Positions 34,906 through 43,174 of a DNA stretch of 48,670 bases are shown here, piece by piece. Both the position numbers and the translations under genes were made by a program. The DNA comes from Variovorax sp. PCZ-1 (GTDB lineage Bacteria > Pseudomonadota > Gammaproteobacteria > Burkholderiales > Burkholderiaceae_C). The stretch covers positions 1 through 48,670 of the forward strand of contig NZ_JAHCDN010000005.1 in NCBI RefSeq assembly GCF_018413605.1. The letters run 5' to 3'. The notes beneath the pieces are model-generated. The model was given only the letters and a program-made list of their open reading frames with translations. It ran no database searches and was not told the DNA's origin. Position 1 is the stretch's first letter. Every line of letters starts with the position of its first letter.

Positions 34906-35222
34906 GTCAAACTCCGCCAGAGGTATACGCTGCTCGGCGTTGGCTAGCCTGAGCATTCGAGAGAGAAGTCAACATGGCAGAAAGATTTTTGAGCTGGACA
35001 TGGCTGTAACTGTAGGCAGCAACACCAAGCTTTGGGATGACAAATCGCCTGCCGCCCATGCCGCAAACTTATGCCCTGTTCTGCGAGTGCCATAAAAATT
35101 CGGGTTAGCCCGTACATCCCATAATTTCACGGCATGGGTCTTAGCATTACTGTGTATTGTTCGAACCACCAACACGGCCTACACTGGAAATTCATTTCAT
35201 CATTCACCCATGAGGATTCATC
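34906..35222. other. Divergent control region between dadA and the binding protein
   Basis: This 317-bp stretch has no convincing gene. It holds a short hairpin (CGGG-TTAG-CCCG, 35101-35112) and a GAGGATTCATC ribosome-binding context before the binding protein. A TGCCATAAAAATT stretch near 35087-35099 is a possible -10 region. I found no strong palindromic operator. Confidence 0.5.
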
Positions 35223-36110
35223 ATGTTTCTTAAAACTATTTCTCTTGCTTGCTTAGTTTGCGCAGCCGTCAGCGTGTCGGCACAAACAACAGACACTCTG
35301 AAAAAAATCGCAGACAGCGGCAAGGTCACTTTCGCTTACCGTGAATCCTCTGTGCCCTTCAGCTATCTGGCAGGCAGCACACAACCCATTGGCCTGTCTG
35401 TGGATCTGAGCATGGCAGTAGCCGACAGCTTGAAGAAGCGTTTGAACCTGCCCAATTTGAAAATCGAATGGCAATCCGTCACCTCGGCCAACCGCATCCC
35501 GCTCGTGACCAATGGCACGATTGATTTGGAATGCGGCTCCACCACCAACAACAGTGATCGCGGCAAGCAAGTGCAATTTGCCATCAACCATTTCTACACC
35601 GGCACACGCCTGATGGTGAAAAAAGGCACAGGCATCAAAAACTATCCAGACCTCGCCAAGAAAACCTATGCCACCACCTCAGGCACAACCAATGCCCTCG
35701 TGATGCGCAAGCATGTGGCTGACAACAAGATCGACACCGAAGTGCTGCTCGGCAAAGACCATGCCGATTCCATGCTGATGGTGGAAGCAGGCCGCGCTGT
35801 GGCTTTTGCGATGGACGATATCTTGCTCTTCGGTTTGATCGGCACAGCCAAGAATCCTGCAGAGTGGGAAGTGGTGGGCGATGCGCTGCAAGTGGAGCCC
35901 TATGCCTGCATGATGCGCAAGGATGATCCGAAGTTTGCTGAAGTGGTGAACGGCACGATTGGTGGCCTGATGAAATCGGGTGAATTTGAAAAGCTCTACA
36001 CAAAATGGTTCATGCAGCCGATTCCTCCGCGCAATGCAGCCATCGGCTTGCCGATGAACAAAGAGCTGCGCGATAACTTGAAAGCGCTCTCGGACAAGCC
36101 TGCTCTGTAA
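35223..36110 (+). CDS. Amino-acid ABC transporter substrate-binding protein, Glu/Asp type
   Basis: The 295 residues have a signal peptide ending AVSVSA and a family 3 periplasmic binding fold: GKVTFAYRESSVPFSYLAG, PIGLSVDLSMAVADSLKK, IDLECGSTTNNSDRGKQVQF (the ligand-site Arg and Thr) and ATTSGTTNALVM. The C-lobe contains AFAMDDILLFGLI. It resembles GltI glutamate/aspartate-binding proteins. No permease or ATPase genes adjoin, so transport parts must be elsewhere. A racemase of the Asp/Glu family starts 21 bp after it, probably in one transcript. Confidence 0.9.
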   Translation: MFLKTISLACLVCAAVSVSAQTTDTLKKIADSGKVTFAYRESSVPFSYLAGSTQPIGLSVDLSMAVADSLKKRLNLPNLKIEWQSVTSANRIPLVTNGTIDLECGSTTNNSDRGKQVQFAINHFYTGTRLMVKKGTGIKNYPDLAKKTYATTSGTTNALVMRKHVADNKIDTEVLLGKDHADSMLMVEAGRAVAFAMDDILLFGLIGTAKNPAEWEVVGDALQVEPYACMMRKDDPKFAEVVNGTIGGLMKSGEFEKLYTKWFMQPIPPRNAAIGLPMNKELRDNLKALSDKPAL

Positions 36111-36131
36111 GGCGATACGCCAGAAGCAGTC

Positions 36132-36866
36132 ATGAACACTGTTGGCATTTTGGGCGGCATGGGCCCAGCCGCAGGGGCAGACTTTGTCCGCTTGTTTGTG
36201 CGAGCTTGCGCCGAGCACCTTCGCACGCATGGTCAGCCAGTGCGTGATCAGAGTTTTCCAGAGCATTGGCTCGCGCAAGTGCCCGTGCCTGATCGCACGC
36301 GCGCGCTGCAAGACACCGAGCCCGGTGCGCATCAGCCGCTTGATCCCATGCTGCAAGCGCTCGGGCGCTTGGCGGCTTTAGGCGCGCGCAGCGTAGCGAT
36401 TGCTTGCAACACGGCGCATGCTTGGCACACCAGTTTGCAAAGCCGCTTTCCGCAAATCGAGCTTTTGCATATGGCCGATGAGGTGGCCGCGCTTTTGCAA
36501 ACCCAAGGCGTACGCGCTGCCAGCTTAATGGCGACCGAAGGCTCCTATCGCACTGGGCTTTACGAAGCCGCATTGCGCAAACATGGCATTACCTGTTACA
36601 TGCCCAATACCGCGCAGCGCAAGCTCATCATGCAAGGTATTTTTGATGGCGTCAAAGCCGACGACTATGCTCTGGCAGCGCAGTGCTTTGGGGAGGTAGC
36701 TTCGGATTTGGCGCGACAGTATACTGATGCAACCATCATCATGGGTTGCACCGAGATTCCTTTGGGACTGCAAGGCACGACTGCAGTACAAAGCTTGAAA
36801 TTGATGGACCCAGCTCAAGTATTGGCCACATCATTGGCTGCACGAGCCTACGCTGAAGTCACTTAA
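36132..36866 (+). CDS. Aspartate/glutamate racemase family protein
   Basis: The 244-residue protein begins [20 protein letters not shown] and has the paired cysteines of cofactor-independent racemases: Cys92 in IACNTAHAW and Cys206 in GCTEIP. The intervening [14 protein letters not shown] and [21 protein letters not shown] segments are typical of the aspartate racemase group. It should interconvert L- and D-Asp (or Glu). With the binding protein upstream and dadA divergent, it forms a small D-amino-acid system. The last 8 bp overlap the convergent amidohydrolase. Confidence 0.9.
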   Translation: MNTVGILGGMGPAAGADFVRLFVRACAEHLRTHGQPVRDQSFPEHWLAQVPVPDRTRALQDTEPGAHQPLDPMLQALGRLAALGARSVAIACNTAHAWHTSLQSRFPQIELLHMADEVAALLQTQGVRAASLMATEGSYRTGLYEAALRKHGITCYMPNTAQRKLIMQGIFDGVKADDYALAAQCFGEVASDLARQYTDATIIMGCTEIPLGLQGTTAVQSLKLMDPAQVLATSLAARAYAEVT

Positions 36867-37740
36867 GGCCAAACAACGTCGCGCCATTCTCCCAAGCCAC
36901 TTTGCGGGCCACGTCCGTCGGCAAGCCACCGAGCCATGTGCGATAGCCCTTCATCAAATCGTCGTAATACATCCAGCGCTGATTGACCCAAGTGTCTGAG
37001 CCGATCATGAAGCGGTTGGGGAATTCTGTGATCAAAGCACGCCACTCAGCGCTGAGCTGGCCATTGCCATCAGTAAGGCCGGGGCGATAGGAGAGCTCGC
37101 CCATTAAGCCTGGATATTTTTTCATCAGGCTTCGCACGCGCTCAGTAGATGCCCCACTGATACCAGTGTGTGCCCAGATCAACTTCACTGTCTTCTTCGG
37201 TGCGTGAGCCATCAGCAAATCAATCGCTACATCGTCCACATGCGCGAGTACGGCGAGTTGCTTTTCTTCTGAGAGCTTCATCAGCTTCACGGCCACTGCA
37301 CCATTGGCATTGGCGCTGTCATACAAATGGAATTCACCGATGCCTTTGTATGCACCAGAAGCCGTGCCTTTGCTGAGTTCATCGAGCACCATCTGATAAA
37401 TCGTCTCATCGCGAAACCAGTTGTCGTAATCGGCGCGATTGCGGTAGAGGCGAATGAAGGGAATCACCGTTACGCCAGCTTTGGCGGTTTGCTCTTTGGC
37501 GGAGGCCAGATTCTTCGTGCCATCGTTAGGGCGTGAATTGGCCACGATGGCTTTCACGCCATTGCGTTGCATGCGCGCGAGCACGTCTGGGATCGGGTGG
37601 GGGGATTGCGCCTCATCGTTGTAATGCAGATGTGCATCAAGCAGTGGGCCGTTGTAGTCGGTCGCGTGAGCTGGGTTCATCAGGCACAAGCCTGCCAACA
37701 GGTGCGCCCATGCATAGTTGTTGAGGAAGGCAAATTTCAT
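36859..37740 (-). CDS. Secreted amidohydrolase-family protein
   Basis: The 293-residue protein has a signal-like N-terminus (to PAHA) then [11 protein letters not shown], the HxH metal motif at the start of an amidohydrolase TIM barrel. Later candidates are [20 protein letters not shown] and [12 protein letters not shown], and Asp in [12 protein letters not shown] near the C-terminus. The pattern fits the amidohydrolase-2 group, which often acts as lactonases or decarboxylases. It is exported, which is less usual for that group. Its 3' end overlaps the racemase gene by 8 bp, tail to tail. Substrate is unknown. ATG at 37740 is preferred over TTG at 37743. Confidence 0.82.
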   Translation of the reverse strand: MKFAFLNNYAWAHLLAGLCLMNPAHATDYNGPLLDAHLHYNDEAQSPHPIPDVLARMQRNGVKAIVANSRPNDGTKNLASAKEQTAKAGVTVIPFIRLYRNRADYDNWFRDETIYQMVLDELSKGTASGAYKGIGEFHLYDSANANGAVAVKLMKLSEEKQLAVLAHVDDVAIDLLMAHAPKKTVKLIWAHTGISGASTERVRSLMKKYPGLMGELSYRPGLTDGNGQLSAEWRALITEFPNRFMIGSDTWVNQRWMYYDDLMKGYRTWLGGLPTDVARKVAWENGATLFGLK

Positions 37741-37922
37741 CAAGGCATTGTGCGCGAAATGAAAAGCGCTTGCGAAGTTTAGGCTGCTTCAGCGGCCATG
37801 CCTTGCTTGATCTTCGCTGGCAAATCGGAAGTTCGCAGAGTGATTATTGTCTCTAATAACGAAACAATTAATCCGTATTTATCGTATTTATCTTTAATTG
37901 GATAGCTAATACAGTTGATGAA

Positions 37923-37943
37923 TGCTGCGGGTAGGCCGCAGCA
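37923..37943 (+). promoter_or_regulatory. Leader hairpin before the DoxX gene
   Basis: TGCTGCGG (37923-37930), loop GTAGG, CCGCAGCA (37936-37943): an exact 8-bp stem 28 nt before the DoxX start. The upstream 60 bp are very A/T-rich and may hold the promoter. It has no T-run, so it is a leader structure or operator more than a terminator. Confidence 0.5.
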
Positions 37944-37971
37944 CTGATGCTTACTCGTTTTAGGAATTTCT

Positions 37972-38412
37972 ATGCAATCTGCCCATACCTCTTCTGCTCT
38001 TCAAACTCTTCTGAGTACCCATAACCCTCGCCCTGATTTGGCGGGTCTCCTTTTGCGTCTCACGCTTGGTATTGTGCTGATCGCGCATGGTCTGCTCAAA
38101 GTGCTGGTGTTTACGATGCCGGGTACGGTGGGCTTTTTTACCTCTATCGGGTTTCCCGGCTGGTTGGCCTATGGGGTTACAGGCGTGGAGCTGATTGGCG
38201 GCCTGGCCTTGGTGCTGGGCTGGCAAAGCCGTGCAGTAGCGCTGTTGAGCTTGCCAGTGCTGTTGGGCGCGAGTTATGTGCACGCAGGCAATGGCTGGCT
38301 TTTCACCAACAAGAATGGCGGCTGGGAATACCCGATGGTGCTGGTTTTGTTGGCTATTGCGGTGGCTCTGCTGGGTAATGGTGCAGCTTCAGTGCAGCGC
38401 CAAGCACGTTGA
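37972..38412 (+). CDS. DoxX-family membrane protein
   Basis: The 146-residue protein has four hydrophobic segments: LAGLLLRLTLGIVLIAHGLLK, GWLAYGVTGVELIGGLALVLG, AVALLSLPVLLGASYVHAG and YPMVLVLLAIAVALLG. The LRLTLGIVLIAHGLLK and GVELIGGLALVLG motifs are typical of DoxX/YphA-type proteins. The family is linked to respiratory quinone or thiol redox chemistry in some members, without a firm shared reaction. It is the first of three genes with the extradiol dioxygenase and an esterase. The leader holds an 8-bp hairpin. Confidence 0.88.
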   Translation: MQSAHTSSALQTLLSTHNPRPDLAGLLLRLTLGIVLIAHGLLKVLVFTMPGTVGFFTSIGFPGWLAYGVTGVELIGGLALVLGWQSRAVALLSLPVLLGASYVHAGNGWLFTNKNGGWEYPMVLVLLAIAVALLGNGAASVQRQAR

Positions 38413-38447
38413 TCCACGGTGTTGAATACTGCGACAATTGCTGCCCA

Positions 38448-39266
38448 ATGACGATCATGACAACCCTGCCATCTGTGTTCATATCCCACGGTTCGCCGAT
38501 GTTTGCGCTCGAGCCGGGGCAGGCTGGTGGCCTGCTCACGCAATTGGGGCAAGATTTGCCACGACCCAAAGCGATCGCTGTGATTTCGCCGCACTGGATG
38601 ACGCGCGGCGCAGCCGTTTGCGTAGCGCAAAAGCCCGCGACCATTCATGATTTCGGTGGCTTTGATCCGCGCTTGTATGAGATGAGTTATCCGGTAAATA
38701 ATGGTGTAGACGGCATAGAATCTGCGCAAGCTGCTATTAAATTATTAGCGGATGCAGGCTGGAACCCAATAGCCACGGATCGCTGGGGTTTGGATCATGG
38801 CACTTGGGTGCCACTCACTTATTTGTATCCAAAAGCCGATGTACCCGTGTTTCAAATCTCACTGCCTGCGGGTTTATCTTTAGCCCAAGCCTTGGCTTAC
38901 GGGCAGGCTTTAGCAGGTTTGCGCGAACAAGGCGTACTGATCATCGGCTCTGGCAGTTTGACGCATAACCTCAGCGAATTCGGTGGCGGGCGTACGGATC
39001 AGCCAGTCTTGCCCTATGTCCCTGAATTTGTGAGCTGGGTGCGCGAGGCTGTCGTGGCGGGGGATGCGCAAAAGCTCTGCCGCACTTTTGAGGAAGCTCC
39101 GCATGCGAAGCGCGCACATCCCACCGATGAACATTACCAACCGCTGCTCGTCGCTATGGGCGCTTCGATGCACGACGGCAAAGCTGCCGCAGCCCGCGTG
39201 CTCGATGGTGGTGTGGCTTACGGCATCATTTCGATGGATGGTTTTGTATTCGGGGATATGCAATGA
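38448..39266 (+). CDS. 4,5-DOPA-type extradiol dioxygenase (YgiD-like)
   Basis: The 272-residue protein has the class III extradiol pattern: FISHGSPMFAL (His14), ISPHWMTRG (His49) and GSGSLTHNLS (third His), with DHGTWVPLTYLYP containing a further active-site His. Members cleave catechol rings such as DOPA with Fe or Zn at the site. Residues about 88-101 (DGIESAQAAIKLLA) are encoded by a copy of the dispersed repeat (38711-38749) while the surrounding fold stays normal. The start is uncertain between ATG 38448 and ATG 38457. It overlaps the esterase gene by 4 bp and follows DoxX. Confidence 0.88.
   Translation: MTIMTTLPSVFISHGSPMFALEPGQAGGLLTQLGQDLPRPKAIAVISPHWMTRGAAVCVAQKPATIHDFGGFDPRLYEMSYPVNNGVDGIESAQAAIKLLADAGWNPIATDRWGLDHGTWVPLTYLYPKADVPVFQISLPAGLSLAQALAYGQALAGLREQGVLIIGSGSLTHNLSEFGGGRTDQPVLPYVPEFVSWVREAVVAGDAQKLCRTFEEAPHAKRAHPTDEHYQPLLVAMGASMHDGKAAAARVLDGGVAYGIISMDGFVFGDMQ
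38711..38749 (-). repeat. Dispersed repeat, copy 7, in frame inside the dioxygenase
   Basis: Read on the minus strand: GCTAATAATTTAATAGC, AGCTTGCGCAGATTC, TATGCCG. It matches the intergenic copy at 26661-26699 at 33 of 39 positions without gaps. It contributes about 13 codons and keeps the reading frame. The tail of the usual repeat is not recognisable. Confidence 0.65.
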
Positions 39267-39937
39267 GCATCATCGTTCATCAGCCTCAAAGTGGCGCAGC
39301 AAAGCAATTGTTTTTGCTCTTTCATGGGGTGGGCGCAACGCCAGATGATCTCGTGCCTCTGGGGCAACGTTTGGCGCAGCAGTTTCCACACAGTGCTGTG
39401 GTCAGTGTGCAGGCGGCGCATGACTGCCCGTACAGCAATGGCTTTCAATGGTTTTCTTTGGATGGTATCACAGAAGAGCTTCGCCCTCAGCGCGTGGCTC
39501 AGGCTTTGCCCTTATTTCGTCAGGCTGTACAGCACTGGCAAACGGTTTTTCAAGTGAGTCCTGAGGCCACGGCTCTGGTGGGCTTTTCGCAAGGTGCAGG
39601 CATGGCGCTGACGAGTACACAGCAACTACCATCTCTTGCTGCGCGCATCGTCTCTCTCTCAGGGCGTTTTACCCAATTACCGGATCTTGCGCCCGAGGGC
39701 TGCACGATGCATCTGATTCATGGCAAGCAAGATGCCATGATTCCTTATGCCCACACGGTGCTGGCTGCTGAGCGCTTGGTCAAGCTTGGTGCCGATGTGA
39801 CAGCAGATGTGATCCCGTTTGTGGGGCATGAGATCACCGAAGAAATCGTAGAGCTGGTGATGGAGAGGCTGACCACCCATGTGCCTAAGCGCTATTGGGA
39901 AGCAGCGCAAAATGAAAGTGCGCCCCCAGCTAGCTAG
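39263..39937 (+). CDS. Phospholipase/carboxylesterase-family esterase (YpfH-like)
   Basis: The 224-residue alpha/beta hydrolase has LFLLFHGVGATPDDLVPLG (oxyanion hole), GFSQGAGMALTS (nucleophile Ser) and HGKQDAMIPY (acid) with the final His in VGHEITEEIVELV. This matches the YpfH/carboxylesterase group that acts on short-chain esters. It overlaps the dioxygenase stop by 4 bp (ATGA), which suggests translational coupling, and so may act on products of or esters related to ring cleavage. Its end overlaps the convergent lipase gene by 8 bp. Confidence 0.88.
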   Translation: MSIIVHQPQSGAAKQLFLLFHGVGATPDDLVPLGQRLAQQFPHSAVVSVQAAHDCPYSNGFQWFSLDGITEELRPQRVAQALPLFRQAVQHWQTVFQVSPEATALVGFSQGAGMALTSTQQLPSLAARIVSLSGRFTQLPDLAPEGCTMHLIHGKQDAMIPYAHTVLAAERLVKLGADVTADVIPFVGHEITEEIVELVMERLTTHVPKRYWEAAQNESAPPAS

Positions 39938-40778
39938 CCTGCTGCGCCAGCCAAGCGTGCATGGACTCAAATACGCGGGCTTTCTCAGGATCATTGAAGA
40001 TCTCGTGATACATCGCATCAAAGCAACGCGCTTGCACCCATTTGTTGGGCGCATTGGCGGCAAAGGCCCGGCTGCCGGCTGGGTTGACCAGAGCATCCGC
40101 GCCGGCATAAATCAGTAATGTGGGCGTCATCCACTTCGGCGCAGCAGCAATGCAGCGCGCGCCTTCATCAGCAATAAATCGTGCCAAGCGGCCACTGATC
40201 TTGTTGTGCACAAAGGCATCGCTTTTGTAGGCCTGCACGACGACGGGATCGCGGCTGAGTTTATCTACTTTCAAGCCGTTATCCACCCGAAGATTGGGTG
40301 CGATACGAGGCAGAACAGACAACAAGAGTTTTTGCACTGCGTTCAGGCCAGGATCAAGCGCGGGTGAGCTCAAAATAATGCCGTCGACGGGGCGCATTTG
40401 TTGACGCACAAACGAAGCCACCACCAAGCCGCCCATGCTGTGCCCGAGCAAAATCAGTTGCTGAGTTGGGCGCATATTACGTCGCGTATCGTCCACCACA
40501 TCTGCCAAATCATCCACCAGCCGCATCTCACTTGGGATGCGTCCGCGCGAGCCACCGGATTCGCCATGGCCATACTGGTCATAAGCGCGGACATGAAATC
40601 CCGCCTCATTCAATTGTTGCGCCACATGCGTATAGCGAAAAGCATGCTCGCCCAAACCGTGCACGATGATGACGGTGCCTTTGATATCCTGTTCTGGCCA
40701 AATATCTGGCAGCGGCCAATCGTGGATGGCGATATTTTCGCCATCGGTCGCCGTGAAGGGTGACAAATAAGACTCCAT
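39930..40778 (-). CDS. Alpha/beta hydrolase, monoacylglycerol lipase-like
   Basis: The 282 residues show VIIVHGLGEHAFRYTHVAQ, YDQYGHGESGGSRG, LLGHSMGGLVVASF (nucleophile Ser) and IYAGADALVNPAGS with terminal His in AMYHEIFNDPEK. These fit the monoacylglycerol lipase/lysophospholipase (Hydrolase_4) group. ATG at 40778 is used; GTG at 40784 would overlap the upstream M20 stop by 4 bp (GTGA) and is a real alternative, given tight coupling. The two genes probably form one transcript. Substrate is not determined. Confidence 0.87.
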   Translation of the reverse strand: MESYLSPFTATDGENIAIHDWPLPDIWPEQDIKGTVIIVHGLGEHAFRYTHVAQQLNEAGFHVRAYDQYGHGESGGSRGRIPSEMRLVDDLADVVDDTRRNMRPTQQLILLGHSMGGLVVASFVRQQMRPVDGIILSSPALDPGLNAVQKLLLSVLPRIAPNLRVDNGLKVDKLSRDPVVVQAYKSDAFVHNKISGRLARFIADEGARCIAAAPKWMTPTLLIYAGADALVNPAGSRAFAANAPNKWVQARCFDAMYHEIFNDPEKARVFESMHAWLAQQAS

Positions 40779-40780
40779 GT

Positions 40781-42274
40781 TCACGCAGGATGCGCAGCGA
40801 TCACGCTGGCCACCGATGCAGTGATTTTCTTGGCGTAGTCGACATGCAAAAACTCATTGGGTCCGTGCGCGTTGCTCTTGGGCCCGAGCACGCCGCAGAC
40901 CATCATTTGCGCTTTGGGAAAGCCCTTTTCCAGCATGTTCATTAGTGGAATCGTGCCGCCTTGACCGATGTAGCCGCAGGGCGCGCCGTAGTAGGCTTGG
41001 CTTGCAGAGTCCAAGGCACTTTGCAGCCAAGGCGCTGTACTCGGGGCATTCCATCCGCTGGCCGCACCGCCGCCGTCGAATGTCACTTTGGCTTGGTACG
41101 GCGCATTGTATTCGAGCAACTTCTTCAGCTCTTGCATCGTGGCCACTGCATCGACCAAAGGTGGTGTGCGAAGGCTGAGTTTGAAGGCGGTGTAGGGGCG
41201 CAACACATTGCCTGCGTCTTTGAGTGCAGGGAAGCCATCTGCGCCAGTCACAGACAGCGTTGGCTTCCATGTGCGATTGAGCAAGGCTTCAACAGGATCG
41301 GTCGTCGTGGGCAATGCAAACTGCGTGGAGCCGCCGCAATCCGCATGCGCCCAAGGGAAGCGTTTATAAACCTCATCGCCCAAAATCTTCGCCGTGGCCT
41401 GCGCCTGTGCTAAGCGATCCGCAGGCACTTCGCAATGAAAGCTCGCTGGCAGCAAGCGGCCTGTGGCGCTGTCTTCCAAGCGATCGAGCACTTGGCGCAT
41501 GATGCGAAAGCTCGAGGGCACGAGGCCGCTGGCATCGCCTGAATGCACGCCTTCAGTCAGGATGTCCACGCGCAGTGTGCCGCTGACCATGCCGCGCAAG
41601 CTGCTGGTGAGCCAAAGCTGATCGTAATTGCCGGCGCCAGAGTCAAGGCAGACGACGAGTGACACGTCACCCAATCTGCTCTTCAACGCATCGACATAGG
41701 GCAGCAAGTCATACGAGCCGGATTCTTCGCAAGTTTCGATCAAACCGACGATGCGAGGATGTGGCGCATTTTGGGCCTTCAGGGCTTGAATCGCCGCGAT
41801 GCTGGCATAGACCGCATAGCCATCGTCTGCACCGCCGCGCCCGTACAGGCGAGAAGCGCCGTCCGAGCCAGTTTCTAGCTTCGGCGTCCACGGGCCCAGA
41901 TCATTTCGCCAGCCATTGAACTCAGGTTGCTTGTCCAAATGGCCATACATCAACACGGTTTGTTGGCTTGTATGCTGATGCGCTGGCACTTCAAAAAACA
42001 GCACGGGTGTACGCGGTTTGCCTTGCGCATCGGTAAGCCGCAACACCTCAAGTGTTAGCCCCGGCACTTTCTGCGATTGCACCCAGTTGGCCGCTTCACG
42101 CAACACGGTTTCGATATGCCCGTGGGCATGCCAATCGGCATCAAAGCCGGGAGATTTGCAAGGGATGGTGATGTAGTCGCTGATGCGCTTGGTGATGTCT
42201 GCATCCCAAGCGCGCGTGGCGTGGGTCAAGACATCGGCGGTGTTTAAAACGGAGGCAGGGACGCGGGCATTCAT
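40781..42274 (-). CDS. M20-family metallopeptidase
   Basis: The 497-residue protein has the M20 metal sites: VLMYGHLDKQPEF (His, Asp), LYGRGGADDGYAVYAS (bridging Asp), GLIETCEESGSYDL (catalytic Glu-Glu), VVCLDSGAG and, near the C-terminus, GPKSNAHGPNEFLHVDY. The dimerisation lid domain lies between. It resembles the PepV/CNDP-like dipeptidase branch. The start at 42274 is chosen; ATG 42301 would add nine residues encoded by the hairpin at 42277-42300. It lies between the cytochrome b gene and the lipase on one strand. Confidence 0.9.
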   Translation of the reverse strand: MNARVPASVLNTADVLTHATRAWDADITKRISDYITIPCKSPGFDADWHAHGHIETVLREAANWVQSQKVPGLTLEVLRLTDAQGKPRTPVLFFEVPAHQHTSQQTVLMYGHLDKQPEFNGWRNDLGPWTPKLETGSDGASRLYGRGGADDGYAVYASIAAIQALKAQNAPHPRIVGLIETCEESGSYDLLPYVDALKSRLGDVSLVVCLDSGAGNYDQLWLTSSLRGMVSGTLRVDILTEGVHSGDASGLVPSSFRIMRQVLDRLEDSATGRLLPASFHCEVPADRLAQAQATAKILGDEVYKRFPWAHADCGGSTQFALPTTTDPVEALLNRTWKPTLSVTGADGFPALKDAGNVLRPYTAFKLSLRTPPLVDAVATMQELKKLLEYNAPYQAKVTFDGGGAASGWNAPSTAPWLQSALDSASQAYYGAPCGYIGQGGTIPLMNMLEKGFPKAQMMVCGVLGPKSNAHGPNEFLHVDYAKKITASVASVIAAHPA

Positions 42275-42276
42275 GT

Positions 42277-42300
42277 TGGAGGCCTTTACTGAAGCCTCCA
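42277..42300 (-). promoter_or_regulatory. Hairpin directly before the M20 start
   Basis: TGGAGGC (42277-42283) and GCCTCCA (42294-42300) pair exactly across a 10-nt loop. On the transcribed strand the second arm ends 2 nt before the ATG at 42274, so it would hide the region normally used for ribosome binding. It may tune translation or stabilise the end of the cytochrome b message. Confidence 0.5.
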
Positions 42301-42312
42301 TATTAAGACTTT

Positions 42313-42993
42313 TTAGAAAGCTACAGCACCTAGGCTTTGCACCCAATAGACAAATGCCCCGCAAATTGCCAACACCACCAACGCAGCCAGCCGGCTGCCT
42401 GCGGTGTCTTTGGAGGCTTCCACTGCCTGCGCCATTTGCTTATCGCCGTCAATCATTGGGCGAATCAGATTTTCTTTTTTCTTATAGAGGTAAAACAAAA
42501 TCGCTACGATATGCAGCACCACAAGTGCTGCAATCACCCATTTGCCAATATCTTTATGCCACCATGTGGCCAAGCTCACGCGGGCATTGCTCACAAAGCG
42601 CGTGAGAGGGCCGGCATTGGTGATTTCATCGTCGCTGATCAAGCCCGTGCCCACTTGAAGCGCCAAAAAGCCTAGCAGCGCGAAGACTGAGCCTGCGCCC
42701 AGTGGGTTGTGCCCCGCAGAATGCTCAGGCTTACCTTGGCCTTTGAGATAGGCAATCACAGAGCCTGGTGAGTAAATGAACGAGGCGAAACGCGACCATT
42801 TGCCGCCGAACAAGCCCCATACAAAGCGAAACAACAGCAGGGTCATCACACAGTAACCCAGCCTAAAGTGCCACACCATCCAATTGCCGCCCACATTGCC
42901 CGTGATGATCAGCCCGACGACGCACACAAACAGTGCCCAATGAAAAACTCGGGTGGGCAAATCCCAGATACGTACAGTGTGAGCAGTGGGCAT
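42313..42993 (-). CDS. Cytochrome b561-type membrane protein
   Basis: The 226-residue protein has four main membrane segments. VRIWDLPTRVFHWALFVCVVG (His in the RxFHW motif), WHFRLGYCVMTLLLFRFVWG, ALLGFLALQVGTGLIS and WVIAALVVLHIVAILFYLYKKKENLIRPMIDG (His and the final basic turn) match the bacterial cytochrome b561/Ni-Fe hydrogenase b-type group. Histidines in these helices bind two hemes. It probably passes electrons to a periplasmic cytochrome; the divergent cytochrome c' gene is the obvious partner. A fifth C-terminal hydrophobic segment is present. Confidence 0.9.
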   Translation of the reverse strand: MPTAHTVRIWDLPTRVFHWALFVCVVGLIITGNVGGNWMVWHFRLGYCVMTLLLFRFVWGLFGGKWSRFASFIYSPGSVIAYLKGQGKPEHSAGHNPLGAGSVFALLGFLALQVGTGLISDDEITNAGPLTRFVSNARVSLATWWHKDIGKWVIAALVVLHIVAILFYLYKKKENLIRPMIDGDKQMAQAVEASKDTAGSRLAALVVLAICGAFVYWVQSLGAVAF

Positions 42994-43087
42994 GCTGTGA
43001 TTCCTTTGATTTCCGAGATAAAGTAAAAATTAATTTACGCACATTGTGCCGTCTTGGAGGCAGCTGTGTGACAAGCCCTAGGAAATG

Positions 43088-43105
43088 ACTAGGGATTGCC
43101 CTAGT
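43088..43105. promoter_or_regulatory. Alternating CCCTAG palindromes between cytochrome b and c' genes
   Basis: ACTAGGG (43088-43094), ATTG, CCCTAGT (43099-43105) is an exact 7-bp palindrome, and another CCCTAG at 43076-43081 can pair with the same middle word. This region is between divergent genes. It may be a dimer-binding site or an alternating leader hairpin; no known motif is assigned. Confidence 0.5.
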
Positions 43106-43174
43106 GCCTCTGGCTGGAACTTCTCATCGTAGGTTAACCTCTGTTTTCAACACATTACTTCAACAGGAGCTTCC

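Noticed and set aside
40778-40784. GTG at 40784 as the lipase start (4-bp GTGA overlap)
   Set aside because: It is possible, but neither start has a clear ribosome-binding site and the ATG two codons later gives the same protein core; kept as an alternative.
43021-43060. AAATTAATTTACGCAC as a possible repeat copy before cytochrome c'
   Set aside because: Only the A/T palindrome is similar; the GCGCAG and GCCGGC words are missing.
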